The notes beneath the pieces were generated by a model. The model made no database searches. It had not been told where the DNA came from and was given only the letters and a program-made list of their open reading frames with translations. DNA of 6,381 nt from JBHWPB01 sp043424675. GTDB taxonomy: Bacteria; Bacillota; Bacilli; Lactobacillales; Carnobacteriaceae_A. This document shows positions 5,223 through 6,381 of the stretch, piece after piece. Numbering within the stretch: position 1 is the stretch's first letter; each line of letters begins with the position of its first letter. The translations under genes and the position numbers were made by a program. The DNA is taken from NCBI GenBank assembly GCA_043424675.1, contig JBHWPB010000087.1, positions 1-6,381 on the forward strand, read 5' to 3'.

Positions 5223-5507
5223 ACCTAAATGAAATGCGAAGAAGAGAAAAAGTAATTTTCTTGTAAAGAAGCAGAGAGCTTGTGGTGGGTGAAAACAAGC
5301 CTTTCGAGAAGACGAACACACATCTCAGAGCAAGTTCACCGAATACGAACGCCAAGTAAGTGAACTCGGGAGCGCCCGATATCGCGCTAACGTTTAAAAG
5401 AATTGAACGTGACAAGGCAATATATGCGAGTATATTGCGAAGTAAGGTGGAACCGCGTAGATATCTATGCCCTTTGATCTCGATAAAGAGGTCAGAGGGC
5501 TTTTTTT
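5223..5507 (+). ncRNA. T-box riboswitch leader (tRNA-sensing, transcriptional)
   Basis: Stem I: GAGA/UCUC base (5244-5247 with 5323-5326), loop E-like AGUA (5251-5254) opposite GAA (5314-5316), an eight-pair helix (5256-5263 with 5305-5312), the AGAGAG bulge, and a distal GCUUGU/ACAAGC helix capped by GGUGGGUG. A GUUCAC/GUGAAC stem II follows, then CGGG/CCCG and AGCGC/GCGCU pairings (5367-5388) fitting the IIA/B pseudoknot, and stem III (5417-5424 with 5431-5438). The T-box sequence is AAGGTGGAACCGCG (5444-5457); the antiterminator pairs 5444-5447 with 5471-5474 and 5455-5460 with 5465-5470. The competing terminator is 5469-5481 with 5488-5500, then seven U. The specifier is CAC (His, 5319-5321) or ACA (Thr, 5318-5320). 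Uncharged tRNA should switch on the transporter. Confidence 0.95.
5469..5507 (+). terminator. T-box regulated terminator
   Basis: A 13-pair stem with two G-U pairs (5469-5481 with 5488-5500), a GATAAA loop and seven U. Its left arm shares 5469-5474 with the antiterminator, so the two folds exclude each other. Confidence 0.93.
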
Positions 5508-5523
5508 ATTTACGGCACACCTT

Positions 5524-5566
5524 TCCATTTTTTTTAGGAGTACATAACACTAGTCTTAAAAATGGA
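5524..5566 (+). promoter_or_regulatory. Hairpin that could mask the transporter ribosome site
   Basis: TCCATTTTT (5524-5532) is complementary to AAAAATGGA (5558-5566), nine consecutive pairs. The right arm covers the GGA of the GGAGG ribosome site (5564-5568) of the downstream gene. The pairing is mostly A-U, so its stability is moderate. Confidence 0.45.
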
Positions 5567-5576
5567 GGAATATAAA

Positions 5577-6381
5577 ATGAAAAAGTGGATGCTGATGTTA
5601 GTTGCAATTGCTGCTACATTTTTAGCAGCTTGTGGTAATGGTGAAGAAACCCCAGAAACAGAAGGTACAGCGAATGGTCAAGAGGAGCTCATTGTCGGAA
5701 TCGACGATACTTTTGCGCCTATGAGCTATCGTGATGAAAATGGCGATATTGTAGGATTCGATGTGGATCTGGCTCAAGCAGCTGGAGAAATTATGGGAGT
5801 TCAATTTACTTTCCAGCCGATCGACTGGATTATGAAAGAGACAGAGCTCAATGAAGGCAAGATCGACCTCATCTGGAATGGGTACACGATTACGGAAGAG
5901 AGAGAAGAGCTGGTCAATTTCTCAGACCCTTATCTTGAAAACAGTCAGATCATCGTAGTTCCTGCCGACAGTGACATTGAAACGAAAGAAGATTTAGCTG
6001 GTAAAACCGTTGCGACCCAACAAGCTTCAGCTACTTTAGATGCCATTGAAGCAGACGAAAGCAACATTGACGAAGAATTCGAAGGCGGCGAACCAGTTCT
6101 CTACCCTACTTTCACCGATGTCTTCAATGACTTAGACAGCGGCCGAAGCGATGCGATTATAGCCGACGAGGTGCTCGCACGTTACATCATGGGACAAAAA
6201 GGACCAGAAAACTACAAAGTACTTGAAGATGATTTCGGTGATGAACTCTTTGCTGTTGGCATGCGCAAAGAAGATACAGAACTAGAAGCTGAGTTGAATG
6301 CGGCACTTGCTGAAATTGAAGAAAATGGTACATATGATGAAATCTATGCAAAATGGTTCGATAATGAGGCTGCAGCTGAAT
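5577..6381 (+). CDS. Amino-acid ABC transporter substrate-binding lipoprotein (3' end cut off)
   Basis: 268 codons are present and the frame runs off the window; family members are about 270-280 residues, so very little is missing. Residues 1-19 are a lipoprotein signal, with lipobox LAAC ending at Cys19, so the mature protein is lipid-anchored outside the membrane. Residues ~38-262 are a family 3 solute-binding domain (polar amino acids): GFDVDLA (60-66) is the family signature, TITEER (104-109) carries the Arg that normally grips the ligand carboxylate, and SDPY (116-119) follows. The protein is strongly acidic. ATG 5577 lies eight bases after GGAGG (5564-5568). Permease and ATPase genes probably follow outside the window. 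The T-box upstream means it is induced when one amino acid is scarce, histidine or threonine by the specifier; the ligand is not proven. Confidence 0.93.
   Translation, partial: MKKWMLMLVAIAATFLAACGNGEETPETEGTANGQEELIVGIDDTFAPMSYRDENGDIVGFDVDLAQAAGEIMGVQFTFQPIDWIMKETELNEGKIDLIWNGYTITEEREELVNFSDPYLENSQIIVVPADSDIETKEDLAGKTVATQQASATLDAIEADESNIDEEFEGGEPVLYPTFTDVFNDLDSGRSDAIIADEVLARYIMGQKGPENYKVLEDDFGDELFAVGMRKEDTELEAELNAALAEIEENGTYDEIYAKWFDNEAAAE

Noticed and set aside
5360..5575. A 71-codon plus-strand frame, and a 64-codon minus-strand frame at 5221-5415
   Set aside because: Both lie within the T-box leader, whose RNA structure fully explains the sequence; neither has a ribosome site.
5622..5804. 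A 60-codon minus-strand frame
   Set aside because: It is antisense to the start of the binding lipoprotein, which has a full signal peptide and domain signature.
1..6381. CRISPR array, transposon ends, integrase sites, tRNA genes
   Set aside because: No regularly spaced repeats, transposase frames, long terminal repeats or cloverleaf sequences were found by reading both strands.

Overview
The window looks like chromosomal DNA from a low-GC Gram-positive bacterium, probably a lactic acid bacterium (Lactobacillales). Supporting signs are strong AAAGGAGG-type ribosome sites, TTGACA/TATAAT-type promoters, U-tract terminators, a T-box riboswitch, an LPXTG cell-wall sorting signal and a lipoprotein signal. 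The acidic surface-protein stalk and acidic binding lipoprotein would suit a salt- or alkali-tolerant relative of Carnobacteriaceae, but that placement is inference.

Left end (1-396): the start of secE and all of rpmG lie on the minus strand, co-transcribed from a good promoter. This is the edge of the conserved rpmG-secE-nusG block. A divergent promoter overlapping it drives a plus-strand RluA-family pseudouridine synthase (397-1086). That gene meets a minus-strand aldo/keto reductase (1183-2013) at a shared bidirectional terminator.

Middle (2014-3391): a decayed zone. On the minus strand, the last ~58 codons of a second aldo/keto reductase (about 2495-2671) run in the same frame, across one stop codon, into the last ~66 codons of an LPXTG-anchored surface protein (2288-2488), which ends at a strong terminator. 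On the plus strand, a five-helix membrane protein resembling DUF6512 is interrupted by an in-frame TAG.

Right half: a family 8 glycosyltransferase (minus, start about 4240) and a SigH/ComX-like sigma-70 factor (minus, 4348-4941) each have their own terminator. In Bacillus, sigH sits immediately upstream of rpmG-secE-nusG. Here the sigma gene keeps that orientation but lies about 4 kb from rpmG, with accessory genes and gene remnants between them. A regulatory interval (4942-5576) holds several dyads, a TTGACA promoter and a complete T-box leader. It controls a polar amino-acid ABC transporter lipoprotein (5577 to window end), which the window cuts off within a few residues of its expected C terminus.

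No IS element, phage gene, tRNA, rRNA or CRISPR array is visible. I found no clearly new multi-gene system. The most rewarding items are the T-box with its ambiguous specifier, the fused gene remnants and the displaced sigma gene.
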